A stretch of 64,000 bases of DNA from Paguma larvata (taxonomy: Eukaryota; Chordata; Mammalia; Carnivora; Viverridae), in contig CM057831.1 in assembly GCA_030068075.1 (NCBI GenBank), positions 12,753,370 through 12,817,369 on the forward strand, written 5' to 3'. This document shows positions 1 through 10,809 of this stretch, piece after piece. Positions within the stretch are counted from its first letter, which is position 1. The number at the start of each line of letters is the position of its first letter. The notes under the pieces are model-generated. The model worked only from the letters and a program-made list of their open reading frames with translations. It ran no database searches and was not told where the DNA came from. The translations under genes and the position numbers were made by a program.

Positions 1-59
1 ACAAAAGGGAACAGGCCACGATACTCTGGAGATGGCAGGGTGGCTGGACGACAGGAGGC

Positions 60-235
60 AGAAGACTCATGAGGCTGCGGTAGATACATGTAAGCTTAAA
101 CCCGGGTCTGCAAGTGGACAAACTTGAGAGATCTCTAGGAGGCAGAATCCATGGGACTTAGTGCTGATTAGACATGGGGGGTGTCACGTGGAGAAGAGGG
201 AGGAGCTGGGTCTGAGGGACCAGGGTGGGCAGTCT
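60..235 (-). repeat. L2 LINE relic (antisense)
   Basis: The wording resembles the reverse complement of the L2 second reading frame (an 'agatctctaggaggcag...gattagacatgggg' pattern, as in other antisense L2 copies here). It is heavily decayed and has no reading frame. Boundaries are uncertain and chance similarity cannot be excluded. Confidence 0.4.
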
Positions 236-1429
236 GTCCCCAGATACGTGTGGCGCCCACCTGCTCGGTGGCAGTGGGGATCGTGACCATGGACACGAGC
301 CCCGTTCTGGCTGTCCGTGGATGAGGTAGGTGCATTCTGACCACTGGGCTGGGCGATGCCTGTGATTATTGAGATGTCAGCCGTGCAGGCACGGGCCCAG
401 CTGGCCCAGCGCCCGCCCCACCCTCCCCTCCCCGAGGCAAACCCCTTCTTTGTCCCTTACAAAGGAAGTAGGCTCCTTCCGTATTGGACATATGGACGGG
501 GGCTATTATTGGCCTGTTTTCCTGTATGGCCTAGGGGTCGCTTGGCCGGTGAGCACTGTGTTTCTCCTAGGTTACTAGCATATGGCCATCGGGAAGGCAG
601 CTGTCGGGAAGCCCTTAGTGAAGGAGCTCCAAGTTCCAAGTCCCCCTACACCCCAGCCTCTCCGGAATCTAAGAGGACACCTTCTGGGGCCTGGATGAAC
701 TAGTGCCCAAGAAGAAGCTTATAAAAAGGCGATAAGACAACCCCCGTGTTTCCGGGTTCCTGGGAAGAAAGTAGGGTGGGTGGGTGGCAACCAGAACTTT
801 CTGGAATAAAATGTGAACTTCTAAGAACTGAGGACCAACGACTAAGTTCAGTCTGAGGCCAAGCTAGACTAGCGGCTGGGAGCGAGCGACAGCAGCTGTC
901 TTGTGGTTAAGCGCGGGATGGGCGCGCTTTGTTCATCATTCAGCAGGCTTCCTCTCTCAGCTCAGCCGACCTAGCCCTCCTGGAACTCTGTCCTTCCATC
1001 CTCCACCCAAGGAAATTCGATGGGGCACTCCCAGTTACTGGCTCTGAATTCCCTGCGGCCACCCTTCCTGGAGCTTCCGAGAAGCCCACCTCTTGCTCAG
1101 AGAATTTATGAATCCCCATCCGCGTGTTGTGCCAGTTCTGGGATCCGTCATGCCTCCAGGGCCTACCTTGAGCACCAGCCGCCAGTCTGGTTTGCCTCCT
1201 GACTGATGCCCGAGGGCCTGGCCCGTTATCTGTCCATCATGGATAAGTGTGCCAGGTGCGTCTCATGAATTCAATACAAGCTCCCAGGGAGCCTTTGGAA
1301 GGCTGCGAGTTGGGGGTTGACGCGGGGCGGGAGTGCAGGGGCGGGGGTGTCCTCTCTTCGTGAGAACCCGCGCAGTGGGGAAGCTGGGGGTGGGGGTTGG
1401 AGACGTCCAGGCCTAATGGATTGGTGGCC
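236..1429. other. Unassigned single-copy DNA
   Basis: No gene or clear repeat was recognised. The 115-codon open frame at 356-703 has no recognisable domain and a Pro/Arg/Ser-rich translation. A TATAAAA-like string near 719-725 has no CpG or initiator context that would make it a convincing promoter. CpG density rises from about 1310. Confidence 0.5.
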
Positions 1430-2640
1430 TGAAGGAAGGGCCCTGGGGCGTGGGCGTGGATGGCTGCGGAGGCAGCGAGCCTGGAGCCCCCGCCCGCCCG
1501 GCTCCCTCTCACCACGTGTGCGCGAGGCTTTCGTTACTCTGGCAACCCGTCCAGCTCAGACGGCACCAGGCAGCTGAATCCAGCCCCTTGTTAGGGGGGA
1601 AAATGCTCTCATTGAAGCGCCCGAGCGGAGCTTCTGCCTTTTATTGCAACCGGCGCCACCGGCTTCCATTTGTAAACTTATTAGTGTGCGCGCGCGGCGA
1701 GAGGGCCGGGGAATCGGGGCTGCGGCGCGCGGGGCGACGGAAGGGGGCGACGGCCACCGCATGCTAATCAGGGGGCCGGGCTGAGCCGAGGGGTGGGCAG
1801 GGGCAGCCGGCTGCGAGCGCCCCCTGCCCCTGCGTTGCCCTTGGCCCTGTCTGCTCCGTTTCCCCGACGTTCCGGGAGGAGTGGAGTCCAAGTGACTTAC
1901 AGTTGGGAAGGGTCTTAGGACCCAGAGAGGAGACAGGTGCTTCCTGGGGTAGGACTCCCCCCAACCCGCCCACCCTTCAGACACAGGGATGGGGCGGCTC
2001 CCTGGTGTGGGTCGCTGGTCCCCAAAGCCCCGGCTCTCTGCAGCCGCAGCCCGTGGGCGCTTGCCCACCCCGCGCGGTAAGGCCGCCTGCACCCGGAACG
2101 ATAATGCGCCCGCGCCTCCTTCTTCTGAAAGGGCAGCGCCCGGCTGCGGTGGCAGGTAATCAGCCGGACAGATGGGGGCCGGGCGCGGAGGGAGACGTTC
2201 GCAGTGGAGACGGGAGCCCTTCTCCCCGCCTCCCTCCCTGAAGCCTCCCGAGTGGGATGACGAACAAAGCGTGGGCCTTCCGGAAGTCGGCTGCTTTGGA
2301 CTCATCTCAGGACTTCGCACAAGGGCAGCTCTTTGTTTACAGCGCCCCCCCCCCGCCCCCAATTTCCTTCTCTCCCACCTCCTCCCGCTTTCCGGGGATC
2401 TGCTCCACGCGGGGGCGGGGCGAGGGGGCCTGTCAGACCCTGCTTATGCTGCTGGGGACCCCTCGCCAGGGAGGTGACACACGCTTGGGGCCGCGGCAGT
2501 GATGCTGGGGCAGGCGTGGGAGGACGGACTGCGGAGCCCGCGTCATCGGGCCCGTGGGGAGCGCTGAGCTGCTCTCCTGCCAGCGGGCCCGGCCACTACC
2601 GCCACCACCGCGCGCGCATGGCTCTGCCTGCTTTGTCGCC
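1430..2640. promoter_or_regulatory. CpG-rich block, candidate CpG island
   Basis: CpG dinucleotides are dense compared with most of the window, particularly at 1685-1770, 2040-2240 and 2400-2630. One run near 1687 is almost pure CG/GC alternation. No interspersed repeat is visible inside. The block also carries AT islands such as ATGCTAATCA near 1761 and TTTGTAAACTTA near 1670 (forkhead-like), which suggests selection rather than plain GC drift. The 268-codon antisense open frame at 1556-2362 is Pro/Arg/Gly/Ser-rich without a domain and is best explained by few stop codons in GC-rich DNA. It could be a promoter or first exon of an unseen (possibly non-coding) transcript, or a developmental CpG island. 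No splice structure could be established. Confidence 0.5.
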
Positions 2641-3250
2641 ACCAGCTGCTGACCTCATTAGGGCTCGTCTCATGGCGGAGCGGGTGGTTAAAGGACCATA
2701 AGAACCAGAGCTAAGTGGCTGCGAAGATATTGACAGCCTCCCCGGAAACTCGCTTTCCAATGAGCTGCTGCATCCCCCTCCTCCTTTAATTAGCAGGAGG
2801 GAGCTGGACAAGTTGTTACAACTGCAGGGAAAACGATAAAAGATGGCTTTGTATTAGTGTGGCAAATTTTATTAAACTGAGAGAAAGGGTAACTGAAACA
2901 TGACAGCCGTGTGTGTAGTGCCTCCTGAATTTGTAATAACCCAATCTTGTTCTGAATCATCCCTGCGTTGGCAAACGGAATATAAAGCATTTAACAGATC
3001 CAATATTGTAGGAGGTACAACAGAGAACAGCCGAGTGGGGAGGGACAGGTAAGGGAAGAGGGCCTCCAACCCAGGGCAGCCGGCACCAGTTAATGAGACC
3101 CGAGCAGAAATACAGGGTCTGGCTCCCCGCTTTGTCTCATTAATTACTCCTGCCCCCCTGGCTCTTTCTTAAATCTCAGTGTTTCCACTTAAAATTCAGA
3201 GGTAATATCTGGCCACAAGAGAAAACTTAACTAATAGCACATTAGTTGGT
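2610..3250. promoter_or_regulatory. Candidate conserved non-coding element, TAATTA-bearing
   Basis: This is an abrupt shift to a repeat-free, AT-balanced sequence right after the CpG-rich block. It has TAATTA at 2787-2792 and 3141-3146, many ATTA cores, a GATAA at about 2834, and a pyrimidine-poor stretch at 2860-3010. No frame is open and no repeat family was recognised. Clustered homeodomain-type cores next to a CpG block are typical of enhancers near developmental genes. The call rests on composition and motifs only. Confidence 0.45.
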
Positions 3251-3799
3251 AGGGAATGGACAAAGCCATCTTTTCCTAAAGGGAGTAAAAAGTAAGACTG
3301 GAAATCAAGGAGAAAGCTGAGCCGTGCGGCTGTTCGGGGCTTGGAGGATGACTTTGGTCCTTAGGCTGGAAGGGGGCCGATGCCGTGTGCCTTAGCTGTG
3401 GTGCCAGCAGCTGTCATCTTGATGGCCCACATGTGGGTGAGGCCAGAGAGGGGAAGTCCTGTATCCAGGCTTTCGTAAAATGGCAGCCTCGTCTTGCGCT
3501 TTGGGCCTTCAGAGTCTAGGTCTCAGATTTTAGCTGAAGAATGAAAAGGGGGAATAAAAAAGTATTCTTTGTAGAGACCCTTTAGTGAGGAATTGGAGTT
3601 CTTGAACCCTAGAGCATTTCAGGATCTTCCTATTTAGGTAAGATATTATTTACTCCCCTGTTCGCTTTTTGGGGGGAGGGACTGGATTCCAGATTTGTTA
3701 AGTGACCCGTCGGGGGTCATCTAGCCTGGAGTCGACTGTGGAGAAAGGAGATTAGACTCCCACATTCCTTCCTGTTGAGTAAGGCCTCAGATGTCAGAT
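3251..3799. other. Unassigned single-copy DNA
   Basis: No gene was seen. The end (about 3690-3770) has a faint antisense MIR flavour that is too weak to call. The right edge is the target site of the next SINE. Confidence 0.4.
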
Positions 3800-3810
3800 A
3801 AATCCATGCT

Positions 3811-4035
3811 TTTTTTTTTTTTAGTTTTTTTTTAATGTTTTTTATTTATTATTGAAAGACAGAGACAGCGTGAGCAGGGGAAGGGCAGAGAGAGGGGGAG
3901 ACACAGAATCAGAAGCAGGCTCCAGGCTCTGAGCTGTCAGCACAGAGCCCGACGCAGGGCTCGAACTCACAAACCGTGAGATCATGACCTGAGCCGAAGT
4001 CAGACGCTTAACCGACTGAGCCACCCAGGCGCCCC
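3811..4035 (-). mobile_element. CAN-SINE (feliform type), full length, antisense
   Basis: Read on the minus strand, it starts with the tRNA-like head 'ggggcgcctgggtggctcag', has RNA polymerase III A- and B-box-like sites, then the 'gagcctggagcctgcttc' body, a CT-rich stretch and a poly-A tail (poly-T on the plus strand at 3810-3822). It is flanked by a perfect 15-bp target-site duplication (3800-3814 and 4036-4050), so this is a fairly young L1-mediated insertion. It has no coding capacity. Confidence 0.95.
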
Positions 4036-4050
4036 AAATCCATGCTTTTT

Positions 4051-4439
4051 AAGAGCAGGGTCTATTCAAGATGATTGAAAGCTAAATCTGTAGACTAAGC
4101 CTCAGTTCTTCCTCCTGCCATTTTCTTCTGTCCTCAGTGGAGACGGACGTGCACCCCCTCCTTAGCTGTCCCTCTTCTAGATCTGAAGGCCGACCCCTCC
4201 CCTCGCTCAAATTCTTCCTGCCGAAGACTGAGCTAGACCCTTTGAAGGGTTTCGCTTCCCACTCAGGAGTGATTAACGTGTCCCTTTTCCCAGCACGGAG
4301 GGGAAATGAGCAAAGCATTTCTGTTAAAAAAAAAAAAAAAAAAAGACAAAAATATGTAATACAACCCCAGGCTCCAGTTTGGGTTTGCAAAGTGGAAAAC
4401 AAAACAGAACCATTTTCCAGGTACTTTTATGTTATTGCC
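4051..4439. other. Unassigned DNA with internal A run
   Basis: There is no gene. An A-run of about 18 bases sits at 4326-4343 with no recognisable retroelement body upstream. Confidence 0.4.
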
Positions 4440-4720
4440 TCTATAATGTGCCCAAAAATATTTTCCAAGTGATTCATCTACGATCCAATAAGAACACGGC
4501 TGTTGCCATTCCTAGGAAAGGAGCCGGAGAGCATTAGCGAGCAATTTTCTTTTATGAAGCGGAAGTGGCACAGGTGTTTGGAGCCATTTGCCTGAGGCAT
4601 CAAGGCCCGTGCCCGGGGCGTCTGTAGCTCCAGGCAGGGCAGCTGGCACCGTCAACCAGACAATCACACCCCACGGTTAACTTTGGGACAGGGCTACCCG
4701 ACGGCGGAGGCTTTTAACTT
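4440..4720. promoter_or_regulatory. Possible conserved non-coding block
   Basis: It is repeat-free and balanced in composition, with CCAAT at 4485-4489, an E-box CAGGTG near 4571, and CAATCACACC and GTTAAC elements near 4660-4680. There is no open frame. The evidence is compositional only. Confidence 0.25.
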
Positions 4721-4779
4721 CAGTGCTCTGGTCTCCCGCCACTCAAAGATCTCTTTGTAGTCTGCTGATTTTCCAAAAG

Positions 4780-4985
4780 TATTATTAACAGTAATAATTC
4801 ACGTATGCAAGGGACTTTGGGGTTCCCAGGGCTGCCTTTTATGCATCCTCTGGTGCGATCTTGACAACCACCCGGAGATTGAAACAGAGACCGTCACCCC
4901 TCCCCATTTTACAGATGAGAAAACGGAGGCTTTGGAAAGTTGACTACTTTGTCTAGATTAAAAGGCTCTCCTTTTTTGTCCCCCC
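4780..4985 (-). repeat. MIR SINE relic (antisense)
   Basis: It contains the antisense MIR hallmark 'ccattttacagatgagaaa' (4906-4924), preceded by the degenerate 3' part of MIR. It is ancient and strongly mutated. Confidence 0.75.
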
Positions 4986-5584
4986 TTCCCGTTTCCACAT
5001 ACGGGCCTCCCCTTGTAAATTGTTGGGGACTTCGTGTTGAATTCTGGCTTGGAGCAGGAGGTGTGGGCTTCCCCTTTGGGGAATGCTGCACAGCGTCAGT
5101 CAGCCAGGAAACGGGGGTGGTCAAGTGCGCGTCCGGGTGGGGGGAGAAACTTTGAGCCCTACGCTGATGAATGCAGACTTGGAGGCAGCTGGACTGTCTC
5201 TCTGCAGGTGGGCAGGGGCCCAGGAAAGGTGAAGCGAGCACGCCGGAGAGAGTCTAAGTGGACGGACAAAGGGCAGATTGGGTAGACGAGCCTCCCTCTT
5301 GTTCCTTTCCCCTTCGTATTTCCGGGCTGTTAGAAACGTCTTACTGAATCATTCGAGTCTCATTACTTGTGCTTTTGGGATTAAGGCAAAGGAACCGGTG
5401 TCCACAGCAAAGCATTATTCGAAAGGGGTGGTGGCTGTTTCCGAGACCACCCTGTTGGTGTCTGCAGTAATGAGTGGGACAGGAATGCAGCTTGGGGGAC
5501 AAGGGCAGGGGAAGAAAGAGCCTGCTGTCCGCCTCACCGGCAAGCCCCCCTCTACTGCCAACCGTGGAAGGTCAGGGTTCGGGG
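4986..5584. other. Unassigned DNA
   Basis: No gene or repeat was recognised. Open frames of up to 121 codons (5278-5643) have no domain-like features. Confidence 0.4.
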
Positions 5585-5700
5585 ATTTCGAAACCCGGTT
5601 GTACACAACCGCACAACCGAGCTGCACACTTAAAAATGACTGAGATGGTCAACTTGATTTCGTGTGTTTGACTAATAAGAAAAGTCACTCACTGTAATAG
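5585..5700 (+). repeat. Old L1 3'-end fragment
   Basis: The string 'cacacttaaaaatgac...gagatggt' matches the usual end of mammalian L1 3' UTRs ('...acttaaaaatgattaagatggtaaat'). Only about 100 bp can be recognised. AT-rich sequence to about 6170 could be more old LINE UTR, but I could not confirm it. Confidence 0.55.
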
Positions 5701-6170
5701 TAGCTCATGGTTATAAGTCAAAAAAGGCTCGTAAGGGTTCTGAAAACAACCAGTATTTCTCTGCCTTTCCCTTCCCTAACCCCTCAGCCTCCTTCTTAGA
5801 AGCAACGGCTTTCAAGTTGGTATGTTTCTTCTGACATTTACATATCTCTGTAGGTCTAAATAACATGTATAGTCTAGTTTAATGCATTAATTATTTTATC
5901 TATGGACTTTCCGTGTATGGTAATGAGGATTTAGTTCTCCTGCACTGCCGTCTCCTCTGATTCTTACCCTCTAATACAATATGTGAATTTGAGTTAAATC
6001 AGTACTCAGGTTTACATTGTGCCTGTTTGTCTGTTATCCACAGCGGACTATTATGGTTCTGTTTCTTTTTGTTTTTTTTTTTCTTTCTTTTCCTGAAGTT
6101 AATAACTGCTTGGTTTTGCTTAAACTTTTTGCTTTCATTTTCTTGGTACTTACCAGTAGCCTCTTAGAAG
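5701..6170. other. AT-rich unassigned DNA
   Basis: It is T-rich with no gene. It may include decayed L1 3' UTR. Its right end is the target site of the SINE at 6181. Confidence 0.4.
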
Positions 6171-6180
6171 AATTTTCCTC

Positions 6181-6292
6181 GGGGCGCCTGGGTGGCTCAG
6201 TCAGTTAAGCGGCCACCTCTTGATGTCAGCTCCGGTCGTGATCTCACGGTTCATGGGATCGAGCGCCACGTCAGGCTCCGTGCTTGGAGTCT

Positions 6293-6324
<32 letters not shown>

Positions 6325-6379
6325 GCTCTGGCTCATGCTCTCTCTCTCTCTCTCAAAATAAACTTAAGGAAAAAAAAAA
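6181..6379 (+). mobile_element. CAN-SINE (feliform type), sense
   Basis: It begins with the canonical head 'ggggcgcctgggtggctcag', shows B-box-like 'ggatcgagc', has a CT microsatellite-like stretch at 6291-6352, and ends in poly-A. The flanking duplication 'aattttcctc' is exact (6171-6180 and 6384-6393). A 219-codon open frame crossing it (6192-6851) is just the SINE read through and is not a gene. Confidence 0.95.
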
Positions 6380-6756
6380 GAATAATTTTCCTCTAGGTCA
6401 GTCTCATCAGTTAGCTCCAGCCTGCTCCTTGGAGACTTCACCTCAACACTGCCTCGTGTCTGGATGGCTTGGTCGTAGGCCTCCGGCAGGGCCGTCACCC
6501 TGGGACTTTCCTCCTCTCTGGTCCCAGGAATTCCGTTTGGCTTTCTGCATACATTCCTCATTTCTAGGATCTCACCTTTTCTTCTTTTTTGGCTTGCTCC
6601 ATTGTTTGGATGAAGCATATTCACTGGGAGTTTTCTCTGGTTCAGAAGGTGTGCGGCGGCCAAAGGCCTGGCGAGGACAGTCCGCGGCGTGGCGCTCCGT
6701 ACCCCGGGCTGCTGCCTTCTGCATCAGGAGCACAAAACTCTCCTCTCCCCTGGGTA
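6380..6756. other. Unassigned DNA between two SINEs
   Basis: No gene or repeat was recognised. Confidence 0.4.
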
Positions 6757-6770
6757 GGATCTACCGCTTT

Positions 6771-6973
6771 TTTTTTTCTTTATTTAAAAAAATTTTTAGA
6801 TGTTTATTTATTTTTGAGAGAGAGAGAGAGAGAGGGAGACACAGAATCTGAAACAGGCTCCAGGCTCTGAGCTGTCAGCACAGAGCCCGACGCGGGGTTG
6901 GAACCCACAAACTCTGTGATCATGACCTGAGCCGAGGTTGGACGCTCAACCGACTGAGCCACCCAGGCGCCCC
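6771..6973 (-). mobile_element. CAN-SINE (feliform type), antisense
   Basis: Poly-T and A/T-rich tail at the left, 'tttatttatttttgagagag' body, and the reverse complement of the tRNA-like head at the right ('gccacccaggcgcccc'). An imperfect 14-bp target duplication flanks it (6757-6770 and 6974-6987). Confidence 0.93.
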
Positions 6974-6987
6974 GGATTTCCTGCTTT

Positions 6988-8019
6988 CGATAGCCTGTGT
7001 GACCCTATTTCTTATCCCCTCACGCTGCTGAAGCATTTTGAATCTTAGGAAGGCAGGGCCCTGAGACATGTCACATCCGCAAGGGGCAGAACTGTGTCTT
7101 GAACCCAGATCCACGGGGTCAAGTCCAGTGCTCCTCTTCCCTCTGAGCTGCGGTCTGCACTCCTCCTACCGTAACCAGGACCCGTGCTCGCTGCTCCTCG
7201 CCACTGATCCTGCCTCCGACCTCACTCAACATCTCTCCCCTCTCCTCCCCTTCTTCTCTAGCCAGTCCCACTGTTCATGTGTGTCTCTTCCCTGCGCCCC
7301 AGCTGGGGCCCTGTCCAGGGCATGGTATCCCGGGGGGAACCCCAGAATCTGTGAGATCACCTGGCATTTTATCCTTTTCCGGTGTGCGTGGGGGGCGATC
7401 TGCCTCCTCGCTTTGTCTGCCACAGAGCTCCTTCTGAATTAGCAGGAAGTCAGTGGAGGGGATACCGTCGACAACATGCCAGGTTGCCTTCGTCTGGAAG
7501 AATTCAGGTCTGAATGAGGCAAGGGAGGGAGTAATGCATCGGGAGAAAGTCAGGCTCCGCTCCGTCAAGTCCCTTGTAACTCAGTAGGGAGACGCGTGTT
7601 GCGGTGGCAAACAGGGCGGGAGACGCTGTCCTCTTCACAGGCTGTCTCTGGGAGGGCGTGCCTGGCCCTGCCGAAGGAGGCAGCCTCCTCCCTCCCTCTC
7701 TCATCCCCTCCTGAAGCATCGCGTTTCTTGGGGAAGTTTTCCAGGCGGAGTGGAAGCAAGATGGCCATTCACGCCAGAAGTCCTGCATAAACGCCAGCCA
7801 CAGATAATCCCCGCTCTGCTGTGGCCCTTAGTTTTCATCTTCCTTTCCACAAAACCTTTCTCCGAACCGCCGAAGGGAATGGCACGGATTGATTTGTGTC
7901 TTTCCCCTTTTACATTTCGTCCGCTCCCTCCCTCTGCTTCTGATTGAGCTAGAGATTAGCAGTGAAATGACCCAAGCGAGGCCATTAGAGAAGAGAGAAA
8001 AGCCAGACTGTGGACTATT
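6988..8019. other. Unassigned DNA
   Basis: No gene was seen. 7045-7135 has weak antisense-MIR wording ('ttgaacccagatcc'). Overlapping open frames at 7226-7790 are short, mutually antisense and featureless. Confidence 0.4.
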
Positions 8020-8060
8020 TATTCTTTCATTCATTCGTTCATTTGCTCACTCTATGATGT
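8020..8060 (-). repeat. TTCA-rich run, possible L2 3' terminus
   Basis: Imperfect (TTCA)n near 8022-8046 resembles the repeated TGAA end of an antisense L2 element. It is too short to classify firmly. Confidence 0.3.
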
Positions 8061-8279
8061 CTTACTGATCGAATAAAGAAAGCTCTAGGCTCCGGTGTCA
8101 TAAAAATCACAGCATCTTGCTCTTTGAGGTATATTAAGTGTACTTAAAGCCGTGTGACCTCTCGTGGACTGTAGTCCCCCCAAGGCCACGAGCCTGGTTG
8201 GTTTTGCTCGCTCGGTGTGGGGCCCTCAGGGTCCAGCCTGAGCTGCGGGCCAGGCAGTGTGCTCAGAACGAGAGCCCCG

Positions 8280-8485
8280 TAAATGTTTGTTGTTGATGGC
8301 GATGCTTGATCAATAAAGCTAATCCCGCCATTGTCAACGGGGGATAAATCAGTCCTCGCGTGTGTGAGAATTTCCCCTTGAACGTGTTTCTGAGGGTGCT
8401 CAATCAGGCTCTTTATGGTTTCCAAGAGCTGGGGCATGATGAAAAGGGCCTTGGCAATTTGCCGCTATGGAGAAGTTGAGCAGAA
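8280..8485. promoter_or_regulatory. Candidate conserved non-coding element
   Basis: It is repeat-free, with 'gatcaataaagctaatcc' at 8308-8325, paired ATCAAT/CAATCA sites and balanced composition, between GC-richer neighbours. No open frame or repeat is recognisable. Conservation is inferred, not measured. Confidence 0.35.
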
Positions 8486-9350
8486 AACAGGGACTCGGCG
8501 AATTAGTCCGGGCCCCGCCACCCGTGCTGCCCCACAGCGGCTGAGGACTCTGGGCCCCAACTCGGCAACCTTCAGCTCAAGCCTGAATGTTCTTTGATGG
8601 CGCCTCGAATCTCGTCTTGCAAGGCGGGGAAGAGGAGGTGAATGTGAGGACGGAAAGTTGGAACTGGAGCATTTGGAACTCAGATGGTGGGGAGCCGGTA
8701 TATGAGAGAGCAAAGCGTGGGAGCGGCAGGGGGGCAGCTGGGGCTGGACTGGCCCCAAAGCAGGCTGTGGTCCTGGCCACCACAGACGGTGTGCACACGG
8801 GCTTGGATCAGGAGCCAGGAGGCCACAGAGGTTCAGGGCTTGGGGTTCAGGACCCGATGCCAGCCCCTTCCGTGTAGGGGCGGCTTGGACCGACAGCTAA
8901 GCCTTTGCTCTCACTCTGGCTCTTCCGTGCCTTGAGGCCTGGACAGAAGGTGGCTGAACCGTGGCTGAGGGCGAGGCCTTGGGACTCCTGCCGACTCACC
9001 TCCGTAGGCTCAGGGGTTGGGGGGCAGTCACAGTCCTGAGGGCATCTCCTGACACATCCTCTCACCTCCGGGACCGACCCCAGGGCCTCCAGGACGGACT
9101 GCCCGGTGTGAGATTTAGTTCTTTGTCACGTGCCTTCTCTGCAGCCTTACCTTAGCTTCCTGAGAACAAGTCAGGAGCCCCTTCTCCAGTCCCAACAGGC
9201 CCCAGCATGTGCCGGGGGGTGGTACGGGCTCCGTACGAGGTGGGTGAGTGGAGCAGCGAGCCACGCCGTGTGCTTATGCCGGAATGGGCAGGGAACAGGG
9301 CAGGGAGCACGTATCCAAGATGGAGTCTCTGGGCAAGATGGACCGCCATG
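8486..9350. other. Unassigned GC-rich DNA
   Basis: No gene or repeat was recognised. Open frames of 60-97 codons occur on both strands and look like chance frames. Confidence 0.4.
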
Positions 9351-9364
9351 GTTATAGTGTTCTC

Positions 9365-9540
9365 TCAAGGAGAGAATGATGGCGGGATGGTGATAGTAAT
9401 GACAGTAGCAAACCCTTGAACAGTACGTGCTCTGCACCAGAGCGCGTTGGAGATTTTTTTCATTTAATTCTTTTTTTTTTTCCTCATTGAATTCTTAGCA
9501 CTCCCATTTCACAGATGAGGAAATGGAGGCGCCCGGCTTA
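9365..9540 (-). repeat. MIR SINE relic (antisense)
   Basis: The antisense MIR core 'cccatttcacagatgagg' (9504-9521) is preceded by MIR 3' wording. A T run (9470-9481) interrupts it. Confidence 0.7.
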
Positions 9541-9599
9541 CTCCTACGCATTCTTCACGTCACTCTCCTTCGGGAAGGCTCTAATGCCCTCCACCTCCC

Positions 9600-9790
9600 C
9601 ATCACCGCGTTTCTTGCTCCTCCTGGCTGTCGGCTTGTCCCGCTCCCCTAGGACTGACCGTAAGTTTTGGCTGGGCAGGGATTAGGCCCATCTTGCTCAT
9701 ATTGAAGTCTTGGAGCCTGGCGTGCAGTAGATACGGAGTAGAGGCCCAATAAATGGGTTCGAACGAGTGAACGAACAGACTGAGAGCATC
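9600..9790 (+). repeat. L2 LINE 3'-end fragment (sense)
   Basis: The order 'gggcagggatta', 'gcctggcgtgcagtagatac', 'ccaataaatgggtt', 'gaacgagtgaacgaac' follows the L2 3' terminus (a 'gcctggcacatagtaggtgctcaataaa' core followed by repeated TGAA). Confidence 0.75.
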
Positions 9791-10809
9791 CTTTGCTCTC
9801 CCTTCGCTGAAGCACCCCACCGGTCAGTCTGCAGGGAGGGAGCTCTTCCTTCTGTGTCTTCCCATGGTGCCCACTAGCAGAGGGGTGGCCCAGAACCAGG
9901 CATCCCTGTTCAGTCCATGTTTCTTGAGCACCCATCATGTGCCCCGGTCCATACTGAGTGATGGGGGAGGAGTTTCCAGGATCTTCTGCAAAGAAATCCC
10001 TTCACGTGAATTTCTCCTGAGGCTCTCCTGTGCTTTTGTGAATTCCCCCCCCCCCCCAACACTTTGCCTTCTGTGAGTTCTGGGGGTGCCTGAGGGCTGT
10101 TCCCAGTAGCCCTCAGAGAACCCAGCCATACCCCCTCCCCATCTCTCAGGTAGACCAGCTGAGATGATTCAGTTATGCACATCTGTGCGGGATCCTTTGC
10201 TCGCTCCTTTTGAGGACATGAGTATTTTTGGCAAGATCTGAAGCATACTAAGTTTTCTGCTCAGTCCGTGGCGGGCCGAGGGTGTCTTTCCGTTTGTTGT
10301 CCCCCACCTCTCCTCCCCTCTCCCGGCCCAGCCACTGCCTTTTACCTGATTTAATGTTCCCACCTGATTCGGCAACTCCTCAAGAAACCCATCTGCATCA
10401 CTTCCCTCAGGCCTGTGGGTCTTCGCACCACCCTCCAAGCCCTCCTTCCCCACCGCCATGTTTTTGCAGGAGATGCCGAGGGTTTTCTGAATGAGGGGTG
10501 CTTGTGAGAGTGTGAGCGTGTGTGGGGCACGTGCCTCACACGTTGACCCAGGTACGACTGTATGTGCAGCTCCTGCTCCTAGCTGGTTCTCTGCCGCCTT
10601 CCCTCCAGACACCACCAGCCTCTCTGACCTCCTGCTTGGCACCCCTACGGATGCCGGCAGAACCCGATGTGGGCATCCAGCACCCTCTGCCCTCACCTTG
10701 TGCTGATGAACTGATCAGCTATTGAGGGGGCCCCGAGCAGACCGGCTCAGAGGGGGTCCAGACGGCCTTCGGCCACCACTGGAAGATACGGGCCCTTTTG
10801 TTTTGTAGG
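9791..10809. other. Unassigned DNA with a 13-base C run
   Basis: No gene was seen. 9905-9960 resembles an antisense L2/MIR tail ('ttcttgagcacccatcatgt'). A run of 13 C lies at 10045-10057. A 175-codon antisense frame (10169-10696) has no domain. Confidence 0.4.

Noticed and set aside
719..725. TATA box at a 'tataaaa' string
   Set aside because: No CpG block, initiator or downstream transcript evidence supports it at that position.
1556..2362. 268-codon antisense open frame
   Set aside because: Pro/Arg/Gly/Ser-rich translation with no domain, inside CpG-rich DNA where stop codons are rare; overlapping frames on the other strand are also open.
3811..4035. tRNA gene in the SINE heads
   Set aside because: The A/B-box-like sites belong to tRNA-derived SINE heads; no cloverleaf with an intact acceptor stem follows.
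6192..6851. 219-codon plus-strand frame
   Set aside because: Its first third is the CAN-SINE and its end runs into another SINE's T/GA stretch.
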